Positions 1-8,244 of a stretch of DNA of 64,000 nt are shown in pieces. The stretch is taken from the NCBI RefSeq assembly GCF_900116705.1, contig NZ_FPBP01000008.1, positions 140,744 to 204,743 of the forward strand, in the 5' to 3' direction. Numbering within the stretch: the first letter of the stretch is position 1; every line of letters starts with the position of its first letter. The position numbers and the translations under genes are program-made. The DNA comes from Halomonas korlensis (GTDB taxonomy: Bacteria; Pseudomonadota; Gammaproteobacteria; Pseudomonadales; Halomonadaceae). Below the pieces are notes generated by a model, which was not told where the DNA came from, did not search any database, and saw only the letters and a list, made by a program, of their open reading frames with translations.

Positions 1-1
1 C

Positions 2-982
2 GCCATCGCTACCTTGACCCTCGCTGCCATTGCGTTCAGCAGTGCCGCCTCGGCCGAGACCGTCCTGCGCGCGTCCCACCAGTTTCCCGGCGGCCAGGGT
101 GACGTCCGCGACGAGATGGTGCAGATGATGGCCAAGCACGTCGAGGATTCCGGCGCCGATCTGAAAATCGAGGTCTACCCCGGCCAGTCGCTGTTCAAGG
201 CCGACGAGCAGTGGGGCGCGCTGGTACGTGGCCGTCTCGACATCACCGCCCTGCCGCTCGATTACGCCAGCGGACGTCACCCGGAATTCTCCGCGACCCT
301 GATGCCCGGTCTGGTGCGCAACCACGAGCACGCCCAGCGCCTGAACGACTCCGAGTTCATGGACATGATCAAGGAGGTCATCAACGAAGGCGGCGCCCGC
401 GTGCTGGCCGACGCTTGGCTTGCCGGCGGCTTCGCCTCCAGCGAGCGCTGCATCACCTCGCCGGATACCGTTGAAGGGCAAAGCATGCGTGCCGCCGGCC
501 CGGCCTTCGACGAGATGCTTGAGACCGCCGGGGCTTCGATCGCCTCCATGCCCTCCTCCGAGATCTACACCGCCATGCAGACCGGCGTGCTCGACGGTGC
601 CAACACTTCCTCGGGCTCCTTCGTCTCCTACCGCATCTACGAGCAGGTCACCTGCCTGACCGAGCCCGGCGAGAACGCCCTGTGGTTCATGTACGAACCG
701 ATCCTGATCTCCGAGCAGGTCTGGCAGGACCTCACCGAGGAGCAGCAGCAGGCGCTGACCGAAGCCGGCCAGGCCGCGGAAGAGTACTTCGCCGCCGAAG
801 CCGCGGGTCTCGATGACACCATGGTCGAGGTGTTCAAGGAGAACGGCGTCGAGGTGGTCAGCATGTCCCAGGAGGACTACGACGCCTGGCTCGAAGTGGC
901 CAAGGAAAGCTCCTACAAGACCTTCGCCGAGAACGTCGAGAACGGCCAGGCCCTGATCGACGCCGCCCTCGCGGTGGAATGA
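2..982 (+). CDS. TRAP transporter substrate-binding protein (DctP family), 5' end outside window
   Basis: Periplasmic solute receptor of a tripartite ATP-independent transporter. The reading frame is open to the window edge, so the true start lies upstream; the visible N-terminus is the tail of a signal peptide ending near SAASA, followed by mature ETVLRASHQF. The roughly 310-residue mature protein has the DctP fold pattern, including the conserved MRAAGP segment that supplies the carboxylate-binding Arg. It is followed by the small and large permease genes and then by malonyl-CoA decarboxylase and malonyl-CoA synthetase. Malonate is therefore the likely ligand (inference from context). Family assignment is secure; substrate is not proven. 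Confidence 0.9.
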   Translation, partial: AIATLTLAAIAFSSAASAETVLRASHQFPGGQGDVRDEMVQMMAKHVEDSGADLKIEVYPGQSLFKADEQWGALVRGRLDITALPLDYASGRHPEFSATLMPGLVRNHEHAQRLNDSEFMDMIKEVINEGGARVLADAWLAGGFASSERCITSPDTVEGQSMRAAGPAFDEMLETAGASIASMPSSEIYTAMQTGVLDGANTSSGSFVSYRIYEQVTCLTEPGENALWFMYEPILISEQVWQDLTEEQQQALTEAGQAAEEYFAAEAAGLDDTMVEVFKENGVEVVSMSQEDYDAWLEVAKESSYKTFAENVENGQALIDAALAVE

Positions 983-1012
983 TCACGTGTCAATAAGGCA
1001 GTAACCGACACT

Positions 1013-1036
1013 GGCCGCCCCTTCACCGGGGCGGCC
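1013..1036 (+). terminator. Intercistronic stem-loop between TRAP P and Q genes
   Basis: Perfect 9-bp stem GGCCGCCCC / GGGGCGGCC with a 6-nt loop, not followed by a T-run. Position between the receptor gene and the membrane genes suggests an attenuator or mRNA-stabilising hairpin giving more receptor than permease, as is common in binding-protein operons (inference). Confidence 0.6.
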
Positions 1037-1059
1037 ATCCCGTCTTATCGGAGGGCCTC

Positions 1060-1578
1060 ATGGAACACTCCCGCACTGATGCCACGACGCCCGGTGGGCT
1101 CGTTGGTGGCTACATTCGCCTGATGGATAAACTCTCCCGCCTCACCGCCTATCTCGCCGCGGCACTGTTCATCGCCGGGGTGATCGTCGTGTGCCAGATG
1201 GTCTTCGTGCGTTACGTGCTCGGCATGAGTTCGAGCTGGCAGACCGAATTCACGATCTTTTCCGTGACCGGCGCCATGCTGCTCGGTAGCCCCTATGTGC
1301 TGATGACCGGCGGGCACGTCTCCATCACCCTGCTGCCGGACGCCATCGGCGGCGTGATCGGAACCGTGATGCGGCTCGTCGCGGCTCTGTTCGGGCTGGG
1401 CTTCTGTCTCGCCCTGGCCTATGCCTCGTGGATCTACGTTCTCGAGGCCTGGCATGGCGGCTGGACCACCGGCACCGTCTGGAATCCGGTCCTGTGGCCG
1501 GCGCTGCTTCCCATGGCCGTGGGGGCCACTCTTCTGACACTGCAATACGTCGCCGAAATCCTGCGCGGGGGGAACTGA
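1060..1578 (+). CDS. TRAP transporter small permease (DctQ family)
   Basis: Small integral membrane subunit of the TRAP carrier, 172 residues. Four hydrophobic segments are visible: about residues 30-52, 65-85, 100-125 and 140-160. The second is preceded by the family-typical VFVRYVLG and SSSWQTEF stretch. The start at 1060 follows a GGAGGG ribosome site (tcggagggcctc). It sits 77 bp after the receptor gene and 2 bp before the large permease, so P, Q and M form one transport operon. It is expected to act as a chaperone or membrane scaffold for the M subunit. Confidence 0.9.
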   Translation: MEHSRTDATTPGGLVGGYIRLMDKLSRLTAYLAAALFIAGVIVVCQMVFVRYVLGMSSSWQTEFTIFSVTGAMLLGSPYVLMTGGHVSITLLPDAIGGVIGTVMRLVAALFGLGFCLALAYASWIYVLEAWHGGWTTGTVWNPVLWPALLPMAVGATLLTLQYVAEILRGGN

Positions 1579-1580
1579 TC

Positions 1581-2909
1581 ATGGATCCTGTTACAGCCGG
1601 CATTTTCGTCGCCGTCGGGCTGGTCGTGCTGATGGCCATCGGCACGCCGATCGCCTTCGCACTCGGCGGCATCTCGCTGATTGCCCTGGTCTCCGACCGC
1701 GGCGTATCCGAACTGACCTATTTCGGCGAAACCTTCTTCGATCGCATCGCGGAATTTGGCTTCGTCGCCATCCCCATGTTCATCCTGATGGGCGCCGCGG
1801 TGGCCTCATCGCCTACCGGGCGTGACCTCTACCGCTCGCTGGACCTGTGGCTGGGCAAGCTGCCCGGCGGCCTGGCGATCTCCAACATCGGCGCCTGCAC
1901 CGTATTCTCGGCGCTCTCCGGCTCCTCGCCGGCGACCTGTGCGGCCATCGGCAAGATGGGTATCCCCGAGATGCGCAGTCGTGGCTATCCCGATGGCGTG
2001 GCCGCAGGCTGTATCGCTGCGGGCGGCACCCTGGGCATCCTGATTCCGCCCTCGGTGACCATGATCATCTACGGCATCGCCACCGAAACCTCGATCGGGC
2101 GCCTGTTCATCGCCGGCGTGGTCCCGGGTTTCATGCTCGCCGGGCTGTTCATGATCTGGACGCTGATCGCCTGCAAGATGGCTGGCGGCTACAACAGCCC
2201 CAATCCGGTCGCCGAGGCCGCCGCGAAAATGAAGGCCAACGTGGAGGGCAACCTGCGCGCCCTGGTCCGTGTGCTGCCCTTCCTCGCCGTGGTCGCAGGC
2301 ATTCTTTTCGCGCTCTACGGCGGGGTCGCCACGCCGTCCGAGGCCGCCGGTGTCGGCGCCTTCTTCTGTGTGGCGCTGGCCATCCTCGTCTACCGCATGT
2401 GGCAGTTGAAGCCGCTCAAGCTGATCATGCGCGACGCCTTGCGCGAGAGCGTGATGATCATGCTGATTATCGCCGCGGCCGAGGTCTTCGCCTATGCGCT
2501 GTCGTCGCTGTACATCACCCAGACCGTGGCCGGCGGCATCGCCGACCTGGAGGTCAACCGCTGGGTGCTGATGGGCATCATCAATGTCTTCCTGCTGGTG
2601 GCGGGCTTCTTCCTGCCCCCGGTGGCGGTGATCGTGATGACCGCGCCGATCCTGCTGCCGATCATCCTGGCCGCGAACTTTGACCCGTACTGGTTCGCCG
2701 TCATCCTGACCATCAACCTGGAGATCGGCCTGATCACACCACCGGTGGGACTGAATCTCTTCATCATCAACAGCATCGCACCCGACATCTCGCTGCGTGA
2801 CGTGCTGATGGGCAGCCTGCCCTATGCCCTGTGCATGGTGCTGGGTATCTTGCTGCTGTGTTTCTTCCCGGGGATTGTGACCTGGCTTCCCAACCTCATC
2901 ATGGGCTGA
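1581..2909 (+). CDS. TRAP transporter large permease (DctM family)
   Basis: The 442-residue, roughly 12-segment membrane protein that carries out Na+-coupled substrate movement. The ATG at 1581 is chosen because it lies just behind a GGGGGGA ribosome site and gives the normal family N-terminus (MDPVTAGIF); the frame is open further upstream only as overlap with the Q gene. Family motifs visible include SGSSPATCAAIGKMGIPEM and GTLGILIPPSVTMIIYG, and near the end GLITPPVGLNLFI. It is followed after 16 bp by malonyl-CoA decarboxylase. Confidence 0.93.
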   Translation: MDPVTAGIFVAVGLVVLMAIGTPIAFALGGISLIALVSDRGVSELTYFGETFFDRIAEFGFVAIPMFILMGAAVASSPTGRDLYRSLDLWLGKLPGGLAISNIGACTVFSALSGSSPATCAAIGKMGIPEMRSRGYPDGVAAGCIAAGGTLGILIPPSVTMIIYGIATETSIGRLFIAGVVPGFMLAGLFMIWTLIACKMAGGYNSPNPVAEAAAKMKANVEGNLRALVRVLPFLAVVAGILFALYGGVATPSEAAGVGAFFCVALAILVYRMWQLKPLKLIMRDALRESVMIMLIIAAAEVFAYALSSLYITQTVAGGIADLEVNRWVLMGIINVFLLVAGFFLPPVAVIVMTAPILLPIILAANFDPYWFAVILTINLEIGLITPPVGLNLFIINSIAPDISLRDVLMGSLPYALCMVLGILLLCFFPGIVTWLPNLIMG

Positions 2910-2925
2910 AGGAGTCACTGACACC

Positions 2926-4296
2926 ATGAACATGACCTTCCTGCAAGAGATGTTCAACTCCATCACCCAGCGCGACGCCCTGCGGCGTCGCCGCCAGGGT
3001 GACGCGGAGACGACGGACCACACCCAGCTGTTGAAGGCCTGCCGGGCGCTGCTGGAAAGCGACGGCGAGGCCTCCAGCATTGCCCTGGCCAGCCGGGTGT
3101 TGGCCATGTTCAACCGCCTCGACGAGACCCAGGAGGTGCGCTTCTTCGAGCGGCTGGCGACGGATTTCGCCGCCGACCCGGCCGCGATCGACGCGGCCTA
3201 CAAGGCCTATCAGCACCACCGTGACAATGCCAGCCTGCAGGCGCTGTTCGAGGCCTGCGAGCCGCGCCGCCAGGAGCTGTTCCGGCGGCTCAACCTGGCC
3301 CCCGACGGCACCTATGAGCTGGTGCGCATGCGCGAGGACCTGCTCAGGCTGATGCGGGAGAAGCCAGGCCCTGACAAGAGCGAGCTTGCCGGCATCGATG
3401 CCGACTTCGCCCACCTGTTCGGCTCCTGGTTCAATCGCGGCTTTTTGATGCTCAAGCGCATCGACTGGAACACCCCGGCCTCGATCCTCGAGAAGATCAT
3501 CCGCTACGAGGCGGTTCACGAGATCCAGGACTGGAACGACCTGCGCCGGCGCCTGGACGCCCGTGATCGCCGCTGCTTCGGCTTCTTCCACCCGGCGATT
3601 GGCGACGAGCCGCTGATCTTCGTCGAGGTGGCCCTGCACAAGGGGCTGCCCAACAAGATCCAGCCGATCCTCTCCGGTGAGCGCCACGAGATCGAGGACC
3701 CCGAATCCGCGGACACCGCGGCCTTCTTCGGCATCAGCAACTGCCAGACCGGCCTGCGTGGCATCTCCTTCGGTAATTTCCTGATCAAGCAAGTGGTGCA
3801 GGAGCTCAAGCAGGAACTGCCTCTGCTCAAGTACTTCGTCACGCTTTCACCGGTCCCGGGCTTCGGCCCTTGGCTTGCCGAGCGACGCGACGACGACAGC
3901 CTGCCCGACTCGGTGCGCAAGAGCCTCGCCGAGCTGGAAGATCCCGACTGGCACCGCGACCCCGAACGCGCCGACAAGCTCAAGTCGGTGATCAAGCCGC
4001 TGGCCGCGCGCTACCTGGTCGACGAGAAGAACGCCCGTGGCCAGCCGCTCAACCCGGTCGCCCGTTTCCACCTCGGCAACGGTGCCGAGCTGCACCGCAT
4101 CAACTGGCTGGGCGATGTGTCGAAGAAGGGCCTGAAGCAGGCCGCCGGCCTGATGGTCAACTACCTCTACGTGCTCGACGACATCGAGCGCAATCATGAG
4201 AATTATACCGCCAACGCCACCGTGGCCCGTTCAAGCGAGGTCAAGGACCTCGCCCGCAAGGCCAGGAAGCTGGCCAAGGGAGAGAACACAAAATGA
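2926..4296 (+). CDS. mcd: Malonyl-CoA decarboxylase
   Basis: Converts malonyl-CoA to acetyl-CoA and CO2 in the cytoplasm. The 456-residue length is normal for bacterial MCD. The N-terminal half is a helical oligomerisation domain. The C-terminal GNAT-like catalytic domain shows FFGISNCQTGLRGISFGNF, the TLSPVPGF segment with the catalytic Ser, and FHLGNGAELHRINWLGD with the catalytic His. It lies between a TRAP transporter and malonyl-CoA synthetase, overlapping the latter by ATGA. Together they import malonate, activate it and decarboxylate it to acetyl-CoA. Confidence 0.95.
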   Translation: MNMTFLQEMFNSITQRDALRRRRQGDAETTDHTQLLKACRALLESDGEASSIALASRVLAMFNRLDETQEVRFFERLATDFAADPAAIDAAYKAYQHHRDNASLQALFEACEPRRQELFRRLNLAPDGTYELVRMREDLLRLMREKPGPDKSELAGIDADFAHLFGSWFNRGFLMLKRIDWNTPASILEKIIRYEAVHEIQDWNDLRRRLDARDRRCFGFFHPAIGDEPLIFVEVALHKGLPNKIQPILSGERHEIEDPESADTAAFFGISNCQTGLRGISFGNFLIKQVVQELKQELPLLKYFVTLSPVPGFGPWLAERRDDDSLPDSVRKSLAELEDPDWHRDPERADKLKSVIKPLAARYLVDEKNARGQPLNPVARFHLGNGAELHRINWLGDVSKKGLKQAAGLMVNYLYVLDDIERNHENYTANATVARSSEVKDLARKARKLAKGENTK

Positions 4297-5810
4297 ATCA
4301 CAACCTCTTCGCCACCTTCGCCCGGCGCATGCAAGCGCGCGGCGATGCCGATTTCATCACCACGCGCGAGGGCCACGCTTACTCCCACGCCGAGGCCCTG
4401 GCCGCCACGGCGCGCCTGGCCGGCGCCTTGACCGAGCTGGGTGTGACGCCGGGCGACCGGGTCGCGGTCCAGACCGACAAGAGCCCCGAGGCGATCCTGC
4501 TCTACCTCGCCACGCTGCGCGTGGGGGGCGTCTACCTGCCGCTCAATACCGGCTACACCGGGGACGAGATTCGCTACTTCCTCGGCGACGCCGAACCGGC
4601 GCTGTTCGTCTGTCGGCCCGGCAATGTCGAGGAAGCGCGCAAGATTGCCACCGAGAGCGGCTGCCCGGCAGTGGAAACGCTCGGCAAGGCCGCCGACGGC
4701 AGCCTGATGGAGGTCACCGAGCAGGCCGCGCCCCACGACGACATTGCCCCGCGCGAGCCCGACGACCTGGCGGCCATCCTCTACACCTCAGGCACCACCG
4801 GGCGCTCCAAGGGCGCGATGCTCACGCACCGCAACCTGGGCTCCAATGCCGAGGCGCTGGTGGCATTCTGGCACTTCAGCGAGGACGACCGGCTGATCCA
4901 CGCGCTGCCGATCTTCCATACGCACGGCCTCTTCGTCGCCTGCAACGTCACCCTGATGGCCGGCTCGAGCATGCTCTTCCTGCCCAGGTTCGACGCCGAC
5001 GTGATCTTCGAAGAGCTGCCCCGTGGCACCGTGATGATGGGCGTGCCGACCTTCTATACGCGTCTGCTCCAAGACGATCGCCTGACGCCCGAGGTGACCG
5101 CCAACATGCGGCTGTTCGTCTCCGGCTCGGCGCCGCTCACTGCCGAGACCCACCAGGCCTTCGAGCACAAGACCGGCCATGCGATTCTCGAGCGTTACGG
5201 CATGACCGAAACCAACATGAACACCTCCAACCCCTACGACGGCGAGCGCCGCGCGGGCACCGTGGGCGTGCCGCTACCCGGCGTCGAGTTTCGCATCACC
5301 GACCGCGAGACCCACGAGCCCGTCCCCCAGGGCGAGATCGGCATGCTCGAGGTGCGCGGCCCCAACGTCTTCATCGGATACTGGCGCATGCCGGAAAAGA
5401 CCCGCGAGGAACTGCTGGAAGACGGCTTCTTCGTCACCGGCGACCTGGCGATGGTCGACGAGCGTGGCTATGTGCACATCGTCGGGCGCGACAAGGACCT
5501 GGTGATTTCCGGCGGCTACAACGTCTACCCCAAGGAGATCGAGCAGGTCATCGACGAACTCGATGGTGTCTTCGAGTCCGCAGTGATCGGCGTGACGCAT
5601 CCCGACTTCGGCGAGGGCGTCACCGCCGTGGTGGTCCCCAAGGAAGGCGCGGATCTCGACGAGGCCAAGGTGCTGGGCTTTCTCGACGGCAAGCTGGCCC
5701 GGTACAAGCAGCCCAAGCGGGTCCTCTTCACCGACACCCTGCCGCGCAACACCATGGGCAAGGTCCAGAAGAACCAGCTGCGCGAACAGTTCAAGGACAT
5801 CTATCGCTGA
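4293..5810 (+). CDS. matB: Malonyl-CoA synthetase (MatB), acyl-CoA ligase
   Basis: ANL-superfamily ligase of 505 residues forming malonyl-CoA from malonate, ATP and CoA. The ATP-binding P-loop is ILYTSGTTGRSKGAMLTH (about 165-182). The YGMTETNMNTSNP core (about 303) with ERRAGTVGVPLPG is characteristic of MatB, where an Arg contacts the malonate carboxylate. The hinge and C-terminal lysine motifs GRDKDLVISGGYNVYPKE and NTMGKVQKN are intact. It overlaps the decarboxylase stop by 4 bp, so the two are translationally coupled. No GntR-type matR is visible; it may lie upstream of the window. Confidence 0.95.
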   Translation: MNHNLFATFARRMQARGDADFITTREGHAYSHAEALAATARLAGALTELGVTPGDRVAVQTDKSPEAILLYLATLRVGGVYLPLNTGYTGDEIRYFLGDAEPALFVCRPGNVEEARKIATESGCPAVETLGKAADGSLMEVTEQAAPHDDIAPREPDDLAAILYTSGTTGRSKGAMLTHRNLGSNAEALVAFWHFSEDDRLIHALPIFHTHGLFVACNVTLMAGSSMLFLPRFDADVIFEELPRGTVMMGVPTFYTRLLQDDRLTPEVTANMRLFVSGSAPLTAETHQAFEHKTGHAILERYGMTETNMNTSNPYDGERRAGTVGVPLPGVEFRITDRETHEPVPQGEIGMLEVRGPNVFIGYWRMPEKTREELLEDGFFVTGDLAMVDERGYVHIVGRDKDLVISGGYNVYPKEIEQVIDELDGVFESAVIGVTHPDFGEGVTAVVVPKEGADLDEAKVLGFLDGKLARYKQPKRVLFTDTLPRNTMGKVQKNQLREQFKDIYR

Positions 5811-5875
5811 GCGACAAGCTTCCCTCGCCATCTCTCCCGATGCAGGAGAGATGGCCTCCCTGCCGGAGCCACCCC

Positions 5876-6478
5876 ATGGCCAAGCGCATCACCTATTGCT
5901 TCACTCCCGTCTCGCCCTGGACCTACCTCGGCCACGCCCGGCTCGGCGAAATCGCCGCCCGCCATGGCGCCACGATCGACTATGTGCCGATCACCTTGAG
6001 CGCCATCTTCCCCAGGACCGGCGGCCTGCCATTGCCCAAGCGCGCCCCCGAGCGCCAGGCCTACCGAATGGCCGAGCTCAAGCGCTGGCCGCGTCTGCTC
6101 GGCATCCCCCTCAACGTGGAACCCAAGCACTTCCCCACCGACGACCGCCCGGCGGCCCGTCTGGCGCTGACCGCCAAGGCGCAGGGGCATGACATCGCCG
6201 CGCTCACTCTGGCCATGCTGCACGCCACCTGGGCCGAGGAGCGCGACATTGCCGACCTCGACACCCTGAGCGCGATCGCCGATGCCAATAGCCTCGACGG
6301 CGCGGCCCTGCTCGCTGCCTCGGAAACAGATCAGGGCCAGCAGCGCCTCGAGGCGGCCTGCGACCAGGCCCTCGCGCTAGGCTGCTTCGGCTCGCCGTGG
6401 TACGACCTGGACGGCGAACCCTTCTGGGGCCAGGACCGCCTCGACCTGCTGGAGAAGAGCCTGGCTGGCGAACTCTGA
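5876..6478 (+). CDS. DsbA-family oxidoreductase / 2-hydroxychromene-2-carboxylate isomerase-like
   Basis: A 200-residue thioredoxin-fold protein of the kappa-GST/HCCA isomerase group. The N-terminus KRITYCFTPVSPWTYLGHARL has the SPWTYL motif, where Ser replaces the CXXC pair and binds glutathione. The C-terminal GCFGSPWYDLDGEPFWGQDRLDLLE is the typical signature. The ATG at 5876 is chosen because it gives the conserved N-terminus; the longer open frame upstream is only antisense-like overlap with matB. Substrate is unknown. It is 65 bp after matB and may be co-transcribed. Confidence 0.85.
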   Translation: MAKRITYCFTPVSPWTYLGHARLGEIAARHGATIDYVPITLSAIFPRTGGLPLPKRAPERQAYRMAELKRWPRLLGIPLNVEPKHFPTDDRPAARLALTAKAQGHDIAALTLAMLHATWAEERDIADLDTLSAIADANSLDGAALLAASETDQGQQRLEAACDQALALGCFGSPWYDLDGEPFWGQDRLDLLEKSLAGEL

Positions 6479-6558
6479 CGCCACTACGTCGCCGGCGTTG
6501 TTGGGTTGGCCGGTTTGCGGCCACAATCAAGGCCTGTACCTTTCATGGAGAGCCCGTG

Positions 6559-7290
6559 ATGTCCCCACTTCCCTCCGGCCTGGCTGATGTCAGGGCCTTG
6601 ACCTTCGATGTCTTCGGCACCGTAGTTGATTGGCGCAGCAGCGTGATCCACGAGGGCGAGGCGCTCGGCCGTCGCTATCAGTTGGCGGTAGACTGGGCCG
6701 CCTTCGCCGATGCCTGGCGAGGAGGCTACGCCCCGGCCATGGACCGGGTGCGCCGGGGTGAGCTGCCCTGGACGCGCCTGGATCAGCTGCATCGAATGAC
6801 CCTCGACCGGCTGCTCGATGACGTCGGCATCGCCGAGCGACTCGATGAGGCCGATAAGGAACACTTCAATCGCGTCTGGCATCGGCTGACGCCCTGGCCG
6901 GACTCGGTGGCCGGTATGCAGCGCCTGCGCCAGCGCTTCATCCTGGCCTCGCTCTCCAACGGCAACATGTCGCTGCTGGTCAACATGGCCAAGCATGCCG
7001 ACCTGCCCTGGGACTGCGTACTTTCGGCGGAGCTTGCCGGCCACTACAAGCGCGACCCCGAGGTCTATCGCATGGCCGCGGGCCTGCTCGACCTCGAACC
7101 GGGGCAGATCATGATGGTTGCCGCCCATCAGGACGATCTTCAGGCGGCCCATCGCGAGGGCTTTCGTACCGCCTTCGTGATGCGCCCGCTCGAACACGGC
7201 CCGGACGCCGAACCGGACCTGAGCGCCGATCCGTGTTTCGACCTGGTCGCCAGCGACTTCCACCACCTGGCCGACCAACTGGAGTGCTGA
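6559..7290 (+). CDS. HAD-superfamily hydrolase, haloacid dehalogenase type II-like
   Basis: 243 residues. The nucleophile motif LTFDVFGTVVDW lies near the N-terminus. SLSNGN and the Lys-containing HYKRDPEVYR are motifs II and III, and MMVAAHQDDLQAA is motif IV. The FGTVVDW form is the one seen in L-2-haloacid dehalogenases, but many relatives are phosphatases, so activity is not assigned. The ATG at 6559 follows GGAGAG. Its stop codon abuts the ATG of the 2-hydroxyacid dehydrogenase (TGA-ATG), so the two are coupled and may share a 2-hydroxyacid substrate. Confidence 0.85.
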   Translation: MSPLPSGLADVRALTFDVFGTVVDWRSSVIHEGEALGRRYQLAVDWAAFADAWRGGYAPAMDRVRRGELPWTRLDQLHRMTLDRLLDDVGIAERLDEADKEHFNRVWHRLTPWPDSVAGMQRLRQRFILASLSNGNMSLLVNMAKHADLPWDCVLSAELAGHYKRDPEVYRMAAGLLDLEPGQIMMVAAHQDDLQAAHREGFRTAFVMRPLEHGPDAEPDLSADPCFDLVASDFHHLADQLEC

Positions 7291-8238
7291 ATGCAGATCG
7301 TGATCCCCGACGATTATCAGAACGCTGTCCCAACACTCGCGGCCTTCGCCAAGCTCGAGGGTCATGAGGTCAGGGTCTTCCATGACACCGTCAGCGACCT
7401 CGACACCCTGGCCGAGCGTTTCGCCGCTGCCGAGGCCCTGGTGCTGATCCGCGAACGCACCTCGATTACCGAAGCGCTGCTCGCCCGCCTGCCCGAGCTG
7501 AAGGTCATCAGCCAGACCGGCGGGGGCATCGCCCATATCGACCAGGCGGCCTGCCAGCGTCACGGCGTCACCGTGCTGGCCGGCACCGGCTCGCCCCATG
7601 CGGCGGCCGAGCTCACCTGGGGACTGGTGCTGGCCGCCATGCGCCACATCCCCGAAGAGGTCGCCAATCTCAAGGCCGGCCGCTGGCAGCGCACCCTGGG
7701 CACCGGCCTGAAGGGGCGCACGCTGGGCATCTTCGGTTATGGCAAGATCGGCAAGCTGGTGGCCGGCTACGGCCAGGCCTTCGGCATGGAGGTGCTGGTA
7801 TGGGGTCGCGACAGCACTCGTCAGCGCGCCGCCGAGGCCGGCCTGGAGGTCGCCGAGAGCCAGCAGGCGCTGTTCGAGCGCGCCGACGTGCTGAGCCTGC
7901 ATCTTCGCCTCAACGACGAGACGCAGGGCATCGTCACCGCCCGGGATCTTGCCGCCATGAAGCCCACGGCCTTGCTGGTCAATACCAGCCGCGCGCCCTT
8001 GATCGCCGCCGGCGCCCTGGAGGCGGCGCTGCGCCATGGCCGGCCCGGCCAGGCGGCGGTGGACGTCTTCGAGCAGGAACCGGTGATCACCCACCCCCTG
8101 CTCGAGCTGCCCAACCTGCTGGCCACCCCGCACCTGGGATATGTCGAGAAGGACAGCTACGAGCTCTACTTCGGCGACGCCTTCGACAACCTCTTGGCGT
8201 TCGACACGGGAAAGCCGATCACCAACCTTGCCGGGTGA
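7291..8238 (+). CDS. D-2-hydroxyacid dehydrogenase family protein
   Basis: NAD(P)-dependent oxidoreductase of 315 residues, related to phosphoglycerate dehydrogenase. Visible features are the Rossmann motif FGYGKIGKLVAGYGQAFGM (about 149), the catalytic Arg region LVNTSRAPLI (about 231), the Glu in DVFEQEPV, and the catalytic His in LLATPHLGYVE (about 283). A dehalogenase-like HAD ends directly before it, which suggests joint processing of a 2-hydroxy or 2-halo acid (inference). It converges on the DUF2252 gene with only 6 bp between. Confidence 0.88.
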   Translation: MQIVIPDDYQNAVPTLAAFAKLEGHEVRVFHDTVSDLDTLAERFAAAEALVLIRERTSITEALLARLPELKVISQTGGGIAHIDQAACQRHGVTVLAGTGSPHAAAELTWGLVLAAMRHIPEEVANLKAGRWQRTLGTGLKGRTLGIFGYGKIGKLVAGYGQAFGMEVLVWGRDSTRQRAAEAGLEVAESQQALFERADVLSLHLRLNDETQGIVTARDLAAMKPTALLVNTSRAPLIAAGALEAALRHGRPGQAAVDVFEQEPVITHPLLELPNLLATPHLGYVEKDSYELYFGDAFDNLLAFDTGKPITNLAG

Positions 8239-8244
8239 GTCCGA

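Noticed and set aside
4196..5875. Long open frame overlapping matB and running into the DsbA-like gene
   Set aside because: It reads matB in another frame with Arg/Pro-rich composition; only the part from ATG 5876 resembles a real family.
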